DNA of 22,825 bases from positions 1 through 22,825 of the forward strand of contig NZ_LSJY01000002.1 of NCBI RefSeq assembly GCF_001556865.1, written 5' to 3'. Source of the DNA: Sphingobium sp. CCH11-B1. GTDB taxonomy: Bacteria > Pseudomonadota > Alphaproteobacteria > Sphingomonadales > Sphingomonadaceae. How positions within the stretch are numbered: position 1 is the stretch's first letter; each line of letters opens with the position of its first letter. Under the pieces are notes generated by a model. That model did no database searches. It worked only from the letters and a program-made list of their open reading frames with translations, and was not told the origin of the DNA. Position numbers and translations under genes: made by a program. Of the stretch, positions 15,840 through 22,093 are shown piece by piece.

Positions 15840-16286
15840 GTGCCGAATACAGACCTAACCCAAGAGCGCATTGCTGTCGCCACCGACTATTTCCGGAAGA
15901 TCGACAGTGGCGATCCCACCATCCTCGACATTCTGACTGACGATGTCGTGACGTACTTCCCGAAGTTCGGAGTTGGATATGGCAAGGCCGAATTCATGGA
16001 AGTCGCCAAGGGCCTGTTGGGGTCGCTTCAGCGGATCGAGCACGATTTCGATCGCATGACCTTCCACGTAGCCGGTGACCACGTGATCGTGGAAGGCTTT
16101 GAAGGTGGCGCTATGGCTGATGGCACGGCGTGGCCGGTCGAAGGCCTGTCCGAAGGCCGTTTCGCCAACGTATTCGAGTTCGACGGCGCGCTTATCAAAC
16201 GTGTTTTCATCTATGTGGACCCGGACTTTGCTAGCGCTAATGACGCGGGCTTTCTTTGGGGCCGCAATGTCAGACTGACGCGATGA
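15840..16286 (+). CDS. SnoaL-like / NTF2-fold protein
   Basis: This 148-residue protein is of the NTF2-like superfamily. It starts with a helix (ERIAVATDYFRKIDSGDPTILDILTDDVVTYFP broken over residues 9-41, where the DDV-x2-YFP turn is characteristic). A glycine-rich GVGYGKAEFMEVAKGLLG and then the long antiparallel strands HVIVEGFEGG and NVFEFDGALIKRVFIYVDP follow. Members include polyketide cyclases, isomerases and many uncharacterised binders. No active-site pair can be assigned with certainty. GTG 15840 follows CAGGAG by 9 bases. It may be a stand-alone transcript because 159 non-coding bases precede it. Confidence 0.8.
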   Translation: MPNTDLTQERIAVATDYFRKIDSGDPTILDILTDDVVTYFPKFGVGYGKAEFMEVAKGLLGSLQRIEHDFDRMTFHVAGDHVIVEGFEGGAMADGTAWPVEGLSEGRFANVFEFDGALIKRVFIYVDPDFASANDAGFLWGRNVRLTR

Positions 16287-16288
16287 CC

Positions 16289-16336
16289 CCAATCGCATGG
16301 CGCGGCGCTCACGTTCGCAGGGCGAAGGCCGATTGG
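16289..16336. repeat. Inverted repeat between two small genes
   Basis: Perfect 7-bp arms, CCAATCG (16289-16295) and CGATTGG (16330-16336), flank 34 bases just after the SnoaL-like gene. It may fold in RNA or act as a weak terminator. It has no T-run. Confidence 0.3.
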
Positions 16337-16348
16337 CGGTGATGCGGA

Positions 16349-16615
16349 ATGGACCATCCAGAGTTCGATACGGCTTTCGAGCGCCTGCCTGAGGGGTATA
16401 GCGAAGGCGCTTACGAAGGCAGGCGTTTCGGCGTGACGGTTCGTCGGTCGGAGGATGGACGGAGGAACAGCCTTTTTGCTCGAGAACTGGCAGGGAACGA
16501 CATCGTCAGCTTCAATCTGTATCGCGTTGCTTCGGGCAGTGCGTCGCTGAAGCCGTGCGAGATGTCCTCGGAGAAGGTTATCGCTTTCGTATTGGGCTAT
16601 CAGCCCAACGCCTGA
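16349..16615 (+). CDS. Small conserved-looking hypothetical protein
   Basis: I do not recognise this 88-residue protein. It is compact and charged, with RLPEGYSEGAYEGRRFGVTVRR broken at residues 12-33, a SLFARELAGNDIVSFNLY segment (41-58) and a closing LKPCEMSSEKVIAFVLGY (67-84) containing its only cysteine, C70. The pattern suggests a small alpha/beta domain with two or three strands. No signal peptide or membrane segment is present. The start at ATG 16349 has only a weak GGCGGTGATGCGG leader. Coding character is supported by the protein-like composition and by its place in the co-oriented array, 62 bases after the SnoaL-like gene and upstream of site C. Confidence 0.65.
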   Translation: MDHPEFDTAFERLPEGYSEGAYEGRRFGVTVRRSEDGRRNSLFARELAGNDIVSFNLYRVASGSASLKPCEMSSEKVIAFVLGYQPNA

Positions 16616-16681
16616 GCATGTGGGGCTCGCTGCCTTCCCATGTTCCCATGCCGCTCCAAGCGCGCCTTCTGGTCGCCTGAA

Positions 16682-16710
16682 CTATCGAAACTATAGACAC
16701 AGGTCATTGG
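16682..16710 (+). promoter_or_regulatory. Site C: shared operator/promoter element upstream of dps
   Basis: It contains CTATCGAAACTATAG then, after the shared spacing, CATTGG; 26 of 29 bases equal site B. TTGGAC (16708-16713) is a good -35-like box; the -10 is not clear, with a TAAACT or TCATCT stretch at the usual distance. GTCTGA-N2-TAAA downstream is also shared with site B. It lies 95 bases before the dps start. Since dps is a classic OxyR target in other bacteria, an OxyR-type regulator is a reasonable guess. The rest of 16616-16805 holds no gene. Confidence 0.65.
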
Positions 16711-16805
16711 ACTTCGGTCTGAGGTAAACTCATCTTCTATACCTCAGCGTGCGAGGGAACCGGCGCTGATCTTTCGTGCAAGCCATCATCGAGGAAGTCC
16801 ACGCG

Positions 16806-17300
16806 ATGACAAGCTCCAGTGCTGCGACCGTACCTTCACCATCTGACCTCGACGAGAGCGCGACCATGACGGTCGCGGACGCGCTGAAGATCATTTTGGC
16901 GAACAGCTATGCGGTCTACCTCAAGACCAAAAACTTTCACTGGCATGTCTCCGGCCCGTACTTCAGGGACTACCATCTCCTTCTCGATGAGCAAGCTGCG
17001 GAAATCCTCGCAGCGACCGATGCGATGGCGGAGCGTGCCCGGAAGACCGGCAATACGACCATACGCTCGATCGGCGATATCGCCCGCCACCAGACGATCA
17101 AGGACAACGACGCGGAGTTCGTCACGCCGCAGGACATGCTGGCGGAGCTGCGCGCCGATAATCTTCACATGGTCGAGTCGCTGCGCCGCGCAAAGGACGT
17201 CGCCGACGAGGCTAAGGACAACGCGACCTCCGGCCTTATCGATACCTGGACCGACGAGGCGGAACGCCGTGCGTGGTTCCTTTTCGAAGTCAGCCGATAA
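16806..17300 (+). CDS. dps: Dps-family ferritin-like DNA-protection protein
   Basis: This 164-residue Dps protein carries the full inter-subunit ferroxidase set: H45 in NFHWHVSGP, H57 and D61 in YHLLLDEQ, D72 and E76 in TDAMAERAR. These are the same spacings as E. coli Dps H51/H63/D67/D78/E82. It would form a 12-subunit shell that oxidises and stores iron using peroxide, limiting Fenton damage. The first 20 residues are Ser/Thr/Pro-rich without the usual lysines, so direct DNA binding is uncertain. ATG 16806 is chosen because GAGGAAG ends 8 bases upstream; a GTG at 16776 lacks such a site. Site C lies 95 bases upstream. An alpha/beta hydrolase follows after 29 bases. Confidence 0.95.
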   Translation: MTSSSAATVPSPSDLDESATMTVADALKIILANSYAVYLKTKNFHWHVSGPYFRDYHLLLDEQAAEILAATDAMAERARKTGNTTIRSIGDIARHQTIKDNDAEFVTPQDMLAELRADNLHMVESLRRAKDVADEAKDNATSGLIDTWTDEAERRAWFLFEVSR

Positions 17301-17329
17301 GCCTGCTGCTCAACTGATCGGATCGTTTC

Positions 17330-18184
17330 ATGGCGTCTAACGATGTGCAGACCCAGTTTCTGCAGACAGAGGGCGGTCGGGTAGCCTTCGACGATACGGG
17401 CGGAACGGGACCTCTCGTCGTGGGCATCCCTGGAATGGGTGACTTGCGATCGGAGTATCGCCTCATCAAACCCATGCTGCAGCATGCGGGATGCCGAGTG
17501 GTGACGATGGACGTCCGCGGGTTCGGCCAATCGTCGCCGGAATGGTCGGATTACTCCGCGCGAGCGGTAGGCCGCGACGCCGTCGCCATCCTCCGACAGT
17601 TGGCTGCCGGGCCAGCTGTGATCATGGGCAACTCGTTCGCAGCCGGCTCTGCGCTTTGGGCTGCCAAGGAAGCTCCTAGCCTCGTCAACGGGGTGGTGCT
17701 GCTCGGTCCGATCGTTCGCGATCTCCCCCTCACGACGATCCAGAAACTTGTCCTCGGGCTGGGATTCGCAGGGCCATGGCGAACCTGGTTCTGGACCACA
17801 TACTGGAGCAGCCTCTTCCCGACGAAACCGGCGCCGGATCATGCCGAGGTGAAAGCGGTGATTGCTGCAAACCTCAGAGAGCCAAAACGCATGCGGGCTC
17901 TCTTGACGATGCTCTCATTGTCGAAGTCTGACACCGCAGCGATCTTGGACGAGATCTCTGTGCCGAGCCTCATCGTCATGGGCACAAAGGATCCGGACTT
18001 CCCGGACCCTGTCGAAGAAGCCCGAGGCTTGGCTACGAGGATCAGTGCCGAAACCATGATTGTCGAGGGCGCTGGGCACTACCCTCATGTCGAAATGCCG
18101 AACGATGTCGGACAGCGGATCATCGCGTTCGTCCGCCAGCTCGATAAGTCCGGCCCGGCCGCTGTGCCTTTGCGCAGGAGCTGA
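17330..18184 (+). CDS. Alpha/beta-fold hydrolase
   Basis: This 284-residue hydrolase has nucleophile S102 in IMGNSFAAG (G-N-S-F-A, a variant of G-x-S-x-G with alanine at the last position), the oxyanion region GIPGMGD (32-38), MDVRGFGQSS (60-69), an acid in MGTKDPDFPDP (D221 or D223) and H250 in GAGHYPHVE. The layout is that of epoxide-hydrolase, haloperoxidase or esterase-like enzymes with a cap domain at about 130-195. No export signal. Whether it is an esterase, a lactonase or a non-heme haloperoxidase-like enzyme cannot be told. It ends only 2 bases before msrA, indicating a dps-hydrolase-msrA unit. Confidence 0.92.
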   Translation: MASNDVQTQFLQTEGGRVAFDDTGGTGPLVVGIPGMGDLRSEYRLIKPMLQHAGCRVVTMDVRGFGQSSPEWSDYSARAVGRDAVAILRQLAAGPAVIMGNSFAAGSALWAAKEAPSLVNGVVLLGPIVRDLPLTTIQKLVLGLGFAGPWRTWFWTTYWSSLFPTKPAPDHAEVKAVIAANLREPKRMRALLTMLSLSKSDTAAILDEISVPSLIVMGTKDPDFPDPVEEARGLATRISAETMIVEGAGHYPHVEMPNDVGQRIIAFVRQLDKSGPAAVPLRRS

Positions 18185-18186
18185 GT

Positions 18187-18672
18187 ATGGCAAAGGTCGG
18201 ATTCGGTGGAGGTTGCCACTGGTGCACCGAGGGTGTCTTCCAAGCGTTGCGTGGCGTCACGCAGGTCGACCAGGGTTTCCTACAATCTGTGGCGCCGGCC
18301 GACACGTGGGCGGAGGGGGTGATAGTAACCTTCGAGCCCTCAGCGATCGGACTGGAGACGCTGTCCGAGGTGCACCTGCGCACACACTCCGCCACTCGTG
18401 CCCGTTCGGTTCAAAACAAATACCGAAGCGCGATCTATATCTTCGACGAGAGTCAGCGAGCCGAAGCCGATGAGGCGATACGCGGATTCGCTGAGGAGAC
18501 CGGCAAGCCAGTCCACACCCTCGTCCTGCCGTTCGCGGGCTTCAAAGCTTCGGACGAGCGATATCAGAATTATTATCGCACCGACCCGAACAGGCCTTTT
18601 TGTCGGCGATACATCGATCCGAAACTCGACTTCATCCGCAAGCACTTCTCGGAGATCGCGCTGGCTGAGTAG
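18187..18672 (+). CDS. msrA: MsrA-like peptide methionine sulfoxide reductase, divergent form
   Basis: This 161-residue protein is of the MsrA fold, which reduces methionine-S-sulfoxide in proteins. FGGGCHWCTEGVFQ holds the nucleophile C10 and a second cysteine, C13. Most MsrAs read GGGCFW, so His replaces the active-site Phe. The glutamate of the usual HAE motif survives as WAE (E42). The usual D-x-GTQYRS segment is shortened to SVQNKYRSAIY, losing the conserved Asp. The tail GFKASDERYQNYYRTDPNRPFC is MsrA-like. This matches a recognisable divergent MsrA subgroup rather than a decayed gene. ATG 18187 lies 2 bases after the hydrolase stop, with AGGAG inside that gene's end. It is the last gene before the tRNA. 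Confidence 0.88.
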   Translation: MAKVGFGGGCHWCTEGVFQALRGVTQVDQGFLQSVAPADTWAEGVIVTFEPSAIGLETLSEVHLRTHSATRARSVQNKYRSAIYIFDESQRAEADEAIRGFAEETGKPVHTLVLPFAGFKASDERYQNYYRTDPNRPFCRRYIDPKLDFIRKHFSEIALAE

Positions 18673-18683
18673 CCACCGTCGAG

Positions 18684-18697
18684 CCGGCAGTAGCCGG
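18684..18697 (+). terminator. Weak hairpin after msrA
   Basis: CCGGC-AGTA-GCCGG forms a 5-bp stem with a 4-base loop, 12 bases after the msrA stop codon. No T-run follows, so a terminator role is only suggested by position. Confidence 0.3.
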
Positions 18698-18823
18698 ACC
18701 ACGCAAGACAGCCGACCCGCTCTTAAGAAGATCGGTAGCGATCGCTGCGCCGATTGAATTACCGCTCTTTCGGAAAGACGGAGGCGGACTCCATCCGCTT
18801 GATGCCATCCTCATTGAGAGAGA

Positions 18824-18900
18824 TGGCGCACCCATCAGGATTCGAACCTGAGGCCTCTACCTTCGGAGGGTAGCGCTCTATCCAGCTGAGCTATGGGTGC
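18824..18900 (-). tRNA. tRNA-Arg (anticodon CCG)
   Basis: The 77 bases read on the minus strand fold as a full tRNA. The acceptor arms are GCACCCA and TGGGTGC, followed by G and an encoded CCA (18826-18824). The D arm is GCTC-x-GAGC-like. The anticodon stem CTACC/GGTAG encloses the loop CTCCGAA, giving anticodon CCG (18866-18864), which reads CGG arginine codons. The T loop is GGTTCGAATCC. It stands alone between msrA (other strand) and a 125-base spacer, beyond which a copy of its 5' half lies at 19026-19066. Confidence 0.97.
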
Positions 18901-18904
18901 CTGT

Positions 18905-18926
18905 TGCTTACGCGGTGCTTACGCGG
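18905..18926. repeat. Tandem 11-bp repeat beside tRNA-Arg
   Basis: TGCTTACGCGG occurs twice head to tail, starting four bases upstream of the tRNA 5' end. It could be a promoter-region duplication or short recombinase arm sites next to an attachment core; neither is shown. Confidence 0.6.
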
Positions 18927-19025
18927 AAAACCTGTGAGTTGGAAGCTCCACCGATGTCTCCTGCAAACCCTTGTAAATCAACTCCTTTTATTCATCTCTT
19001 ACCGACCATCACCCGTTGACAGCAG

Positions 19026-19066
19026 CCTTCGGAGGGCAACGCTCTATCCAGCTGAGCTATGGGTGC
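19026..19066 (-). repeat. Displaced copy of the tRNA-Arg 5' half (possible att scar)
   Basis: These 41 bases match 18860-18900 at 39 positions. They cover the tRNA from its first base to the anticodon loop and the first two bases beyond it. The 3' half (variable loop, T arm, acceptor, CCA) is absent, so this is not a working tRNA. The break at the anticodon loop is where many tyrosine recombinases cross over. It may be an attachment-site duplicate from an integrated element or the remains of a second tandem tRNA gene. The spacer 18927-19025 is AT-richer than its surroundings and shows no gene. Confidence 0.85.
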
Positions 19067-19068
19067 GT

Positions 19069-19120
19069 GACGCTGGTCAGGAGGGGCGGTTAGCAAAGTC
19101 CTTTGCGCCGCGCCAGCGTC
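19069..19120 (-). terminator. Long imperfect hairpin
   Basis: Outer arms GACGCTGG (19069-19076) and CCAGCGTC (19113-19120) are perfect. An inner stem, GCAAA-GTCC-TTTGC (19093-19106), nests within. It lies 35 bases past the stop of the secreted-protein gene on the minus strand and could end its transcript. It also touches the tRNA fragment, so a role in recombination cannot be excluded. Confidence 0.45.
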
Positions 19121-19154
19121 AAATGCGCACGCGCCTCATCTTTTCGGCTTGTCC

Positions 19155-19544
19155 CTATTTGCCAGCGCGCGCCATCGGCTGGAACTGGCCAAGGCCGCAG
19201 CTTGCGCCGGGCTGGAGACTGGAACCGACATTGTAGAGCACTGTGATGATGTCCACCGAACAGAGCTGCGACAGGCTGGTCCGATAGGAGAAGCGCTTTT
19301 CGAAGCCGAGCGTCGGGCAGCTGTTGGGCAAAATGTTCCGGTAGACCTTGTTGCCATTCATGATGAAATCAATGGTCCGGTCGTCGCGCACCTGTGTCGT
19401 GCGGATCGCACTTAGCTGAATGCAGTCGACCGGCTTTCCCTTGGCGACATAGGGGTCGGGCCGGGATGGGGCCAGGGCGATCGCGGGAGCAGCGAGGCCG
19501 CCCAGGGCGAGGCCGAGGAGCAAGGGGATCGAAGGACGGATCAT
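19155..19544 (-). CDS. Small secreted four-cysteine protein (possibly DUF6491-like)
   Basis: This 129-residue protein has a clear signal peptide: MIRPS, a hydrophobic core at about 6-18 and a likely cut after AAPAIALA near residue 25. The exported part has four cysteines, C41, C76, C95 and C116, enough for two disulfides. The pattern C-I-x-L, RDDRTIDFIMNGNKVYRNIL, a C-P-x-LGFEKRFSY stretch and LCSVDII resembles an uncharacterised family of alphaproteobacterial periplasmic proteins that I recall as DUF6491; I could not check this. ATG 19544 is preceded by GGAGGAAG at good spacing. It is transcribed in the same direction as nth but 97 bases apart, and followed by a long hairpin. Confidence 0.75.
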   Translation of the reverse strand: MIRPSIPLLLGLALGGLAAPAIALAPSRPDPYVAKGKPVDCIQLSAIRTTQVRDDRTIDFIMNGNKVYRNILPNSCPTLGFEKRFSYRTSLSQLCSVDIITVLYNVGSSLQPGASCGLGQFQPMARAGK

Positions 19545-19641
19545 GGACTTCCTCCAGCATGTCTGTGGACAAGAAGACGCCGCGGGCCGGCTTGTTCCGT
19601 CCCTGGCATAACATGCGTCGCCTGCAGCAGGATAGCGGAGA

Positions 19642-20301
19642 TCAGGGCGTCGGAACGGTCCCTTTTGGCGGTGGGGTCTTGGGTTTGTAGCGGCACAGGT
19701 CCGCGACGATGCAGCGCCAGCATTCGGGCCGGCGTGCCTTGCAGACGTAGCGCCCGTGCAGGATCAACCAGTGATGCGCGTCGCGGCGAAAGGGAGCGGG
19801 GACGCGCTTTTCGAGTTTCTGCTCGACCGCCAGAACTGTCTTGCCCGGCGCGAGGCCGGTGCGGTTGCCGACCCGGAAGATATGGGTATCGACCGCGAAC
19901 GCCTCCTGCCCGAAGGCGGTGTTGACGACGACATTGGCGGTCTTGCGCCCGACGCCGGGCAGGGTGGTGAGCGTGTCGCGATCCTGCGGCACTTGGCCGC
20001 CGAAATCCCGCACCAATATCTCGGACAGGGCAATGACGTTCTTCGCCTTGGCATTGAAAAGGCCAATGGTCTTGATGTGCTGTTTCAACCCTTCTTCGCC
20101 CAGGTCGACCATCTGCTGCGGCGTGGTCACATCGCGGAAGAGCGCGCGGGTTGCCTTGTTGACGCCGATATCGGTCGCCTGTGCGGACAGGACGACGGCG
20201 ACCAGCAACTGATAGTCGTTGCCATATTCCAGTTCGGTCTGCGGCGCCGGGTTCGCCTCCGCAAGGCGGCTGAAGAAGTCGAAGATCTGCGCCTTGTTCA
20301 T
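19642..20301 (-). CDS. nth: Endonuclease III
   Basis: This 219-residue DNA glycosylase/AP lyase removes oxidised pyrimidines in base excision repair. The helix-hairpin-helix LPGVGRKTA (114-122) includes catalytic K120. D138 lies in AVDTHIFRV. The [4Fe-4S] loop is complete: C187, C194, C197 and C203 (C-x6-C-x2-C-x5-C). The length is typical of the family. It lies 106 bases downstream of dapB on the same strand, an arrangement I associate with sphingomonads, and is probably core genome. A repeat element lies in the gap between them. The last 15 residues are proline-rich and likely disordered. Confidence 0.97.
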   Translation of the reverse strand: MNKAQIFDFFSRLAEANPAPQTELEYGNDYQLLVAVVLSAQATDIGVNKATRALFRDVTTPQQMVDLGEEGLKQHIKTIGLFNAKAKNVIALSEILVRDFGGQVPQDRDTLTTLPGVGRKTANVVVNTAFGQEAFAVDTHIFRVGNRTGLAPGKTVLAVEQKLEKRVPAPFRRDAHHWLILHGRYVCKARRPECWRCIVADLCRYKPKTPPPKGTVPTP

Positions 20302-20347
20302 CAGTCACGGTCCACTCACATCGCCGTCTTGAAAGCCGCGGCGGATA

Positions 20348-20400
20348 TCTCTTCGATACGCCGCTTCGACTTCGCTCGGCGGCTACTGAGGACGAGCGGG
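20348..20400. repeat. Interspersed hairpin element between dapB and nth
   Basis: The sequence contains CTTCGATACGCCGCTTCGAC and, after a short loop, GGCGGCTACTGAGGACGAGC. Arms GCCGC (20360-20364) and GCGGC (20379-20383) form a hairpin. Related GTCCTGAGTAGC...GTATCGAAG intergenic elements are, as I recall, widespread in sphingomonad genomes. Only one copy is in this window, so its repetitive nature is not shown here. Confidence 0.5.
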
Positions 20401-20407
20401 GACAGTG

Positions 20408-21151
20408 TTACAGGCCCAGCACGCCCTTCATGTCGTAACGGCCGGCAGGCTGGGTAGCGAGCCAGCGCGCGCCCTTCACCGCGCCGCGCGCGAAGATGAC
20501 GCGGTTTTCGGCGCGGTGGCCGATCTCAATCCGTTCGCCGTCGGCCGCGAAGATCACCTGATGGTCCCCCGCGACCGATCCGCCGCGCAGCGCTGCAAAG
20601 CCGATCGCCCCCTGCGCGCGCGCGCCGGTGATGCCGTCGCGGCCTCGTTCGCTATGGTCCTCCAGCGCGATGCCCCGCCCGCGCGCAGCCGCTTCGCCCA
20701 GCAGCAGGGCGGTGCCGGACGGGGCATCGACCTTGTGCCGATGATGCATCTCGACAATCTCTATGTCCCAGTCGTCGCCAAGCGAGGCAGCAGCACGCTC
20801 CACCAGCGCGGCGAGGATGTTGACGCCGAGCGAGGTGTTTCCGGTCTGAAGCACCGGGATATGCGCGGCCGCCTGATCGATTAGAGCATGGTGAACGGGT
20901 TCGAGGCCGGTGGTGCCGATCAAGATCGGCTTCTTCGCGGCGACGCAAGCGTCCAGATGCGCCGGTAGCGCGCCGGGCACGGAAAAGTCGATCAGCACGT
21001 CCGCCGCCTGCGCCAGCGCCAGCGGATCGGCGGTCATGGGGACGCCGGGTGCGATGTCGCCGGCGGGATTGCGGTCGATCTCCTCCGCCGCCATTTGCGC
21101 GATGGCCCGTCCCATGCGCCCTGCCGCGCCGAAAATGCCGATGCTGCTCAT
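20408..21151 (-). CDS. dapB: 4-hydroxy-tetrahydrodipicolinate reductase
   Basis: This 247-residue enzyme of lysine and diaminopimelate synthesis reduces 4-hydroxy-tetrahydrodipicolinate with NAD(P)H. It has the nucleotide motif GAAGRMG (8-14), DFSVPGAL (55-62), GTTG (79-82) and the active-site HHRHKVDAPSGTA (136-148), with H136 and K140 in their expected places. The final GVLGL is typical. It is about 20 residues shorter than the E. coli enzyme but complete, as in related alphaproteobacteria. ATG 21151 follows AAGGA at 8 bases. It precedes nth on the same strand. The GIN-domain genes upstream are also co-oriented, but 256 bases and a hairpin separate them. Confidence 0.97.
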   Translation of the reverse strand: MSSIGIFGAAGRMGRAIAQMAAEEIDRNPAGDIAPGVPMTADPLALAQAADVLIDFSVPGALPAHLDACVAAKKPILIGTTGLEPVHHALIDQAAAHIPVLQTGNTSLGVNILAALVERAAASLGDDWDIEIVEMHHRHKVDAPSGTALLLGEAAARGRGIALEDHSERGRDGITGARAQGAIGFAALRGGSVAGDHQVIFAADGERIEIGHRAENRVIFARGAVKGARWLATQPAGRYDMKGVLGL

Positions 21152-21209
21152 CTCATGCCCGTCCTTATCCTGTGCCCGCGCCAGTGCCAGAGCGGCGCGT
21201 CCTTGTCAT

Positions 21210-21245
21210 CCCCCGGCAGTCACTGGCGGGAGCCAAGGCCGGGGG
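21210..21245. terminator. GC-rich inverted repeat upstream of dapB
   Basis: CCCCCGGC (21210-21217) and GCCGGGGG (21238-21245) form an 8-bp perfect stem around a 20-base loop. It lies between the GIN-domain genes and dapB and could end transcription of the former. No T-run is present, and it might instead be an interspersed repeat. Confidence 0.4.
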
Positions 21246-21398
21246 CCTGCGAATTGCGACAGGCGAAGTTCACACCGTTCCGCCAGCCCTTTAGGTGTGG
21301 AAGCGTTCGCGACGCACCGGATGCGCCTGCCTGACGCACGTCGGAGCGATTCCTGTGCGACAGGGGGTAGGACAGGAGGAGGCCAGCCCTCCGCTCGG

Positions 21399-22091
21399 TC
21401 AGTAGTTGTCCCCGCCGCAGGTCACTTGCCCCACACCGCGATTGTCGACGGTGCAGGCGGCCTTGCCCGCGATGCTGATCGTGCCTGATCCGGTCGAGAC
21501 CAGCTTTGCAGCGACATCGGCGGTAAGCGCGATGCTGCCCGCGCCTTCATTGCCGACCGTGGCCTGGCGCACGCGCAGCGGTTCGGCGGCGACGGAGCCG
21601 GGGCCGGTGACGTGGATCGTTGCGACCCCCGCGCGGCCTGCCAGATTCACTCGGCCGCCGCCCGCCAGATTAACGTCGATCCGGTCGAGCTGCACATCCG
21701 CTATATTGATGTCGCCACTGCCACCCACCGCGATCCGCGCGCCGAGGCCCTTTAGCCGGTTGACGGCCACGGACCCGCCCCCTGTCAGCATCACGCGGTC
21801 CAGCATGCCAGTGGACAGGCGCAGCGTCGCCGCGCCGCTGCTTTTCTCGCCGGTGGTCAGCCGGTCCATCGAAACGATGAGCAGGCGGCCCGAAACATCG
21901 ACCTTCAGCCGGTCGAGCGCGGCCTGATCGCCCTCCGCCCGCGCCGACACGCCAAGCCCGGTGGTGATGACGACGTTGACCGGCGCATCGACGCGGATGG
22001 CGTCGAAACTGTTGATGGTGAACCCGCGCGTGGCCGCGTCGGCGGGCTGCGCCGCCAGCGGGGCGGCGAGCCCCGCCACCAGGGCCGCCAT
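21399..22091 (-). CDS. Secreted head-GIN-domain (DUF2807) protein
   Basis: From the ATG at 22091 this protein has about 230 residues. It opens with a hydrophobic signal-like segment (MAALVAGLAAPLAAQPADA), then a DUF2807 'putative auto-transporter adhesin, head GIN' domain. That domain is made of short repeated beta strands with glycine turns such as GGGSVAV, GGSGDI, GPGSVAA, GAGSIA and GSGTISI, giving a right-handed beta-solenoid-like stack. Two cysteines lie near the end (AACTVDN and VTCGG). The ATG comes 2 bases after the TAA of the preceding GIN gene, so the pair is translationally coupled. A GTG at 22142 in the same frame would overlap that gene by 49 bases and give a more basic leader; either start is possible. 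The function is unknown; such proteins sit in the envelope. Confidence 0.82.
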   Translation of the reverse strand: MAALVAGLAAPLAAQPADAATRGFTINSFDAIRVDAPVNVVITTGLGVSARAEGDQAALDRLKVDVSGRLLIVSMDRLTTGEKSSGAATLRLSTGMLDRVMLTGGGSVAVNRLKGLGARIAVGGSGDINIADVQLDRIDVNLAGGGRVNLAGRAGVATIHVTGPGSVAAEPLRVRQATVGNEGAGSIALTADVAAKLVSTGSGTISIAGKAACTVDNRGVGQVTCGGDNY

Positions 22092-22093
22092 CC

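Noticed and set aside
16756..16775. GGAAC ... CGTG before dps as an EcfG general-stress promoter
   Set aside because: The two boxes are only 14 bases apart, while the known EcfG pattern needs about 16-17 bases and CGTT. It remains a weak candidate only.
18824..19066. Two functional tandem tRNA-Arg genes
   Set aside because: The second copy lacks the T arm, the 3' acceptor strand and CCA, so it cannot be a tRNA.
19541..20308. A 255-codon open frame on the minus strand over nth
   Set aside because: It covers nth in another phase, and its composition is shadow-like; nth itself has every expected motif.
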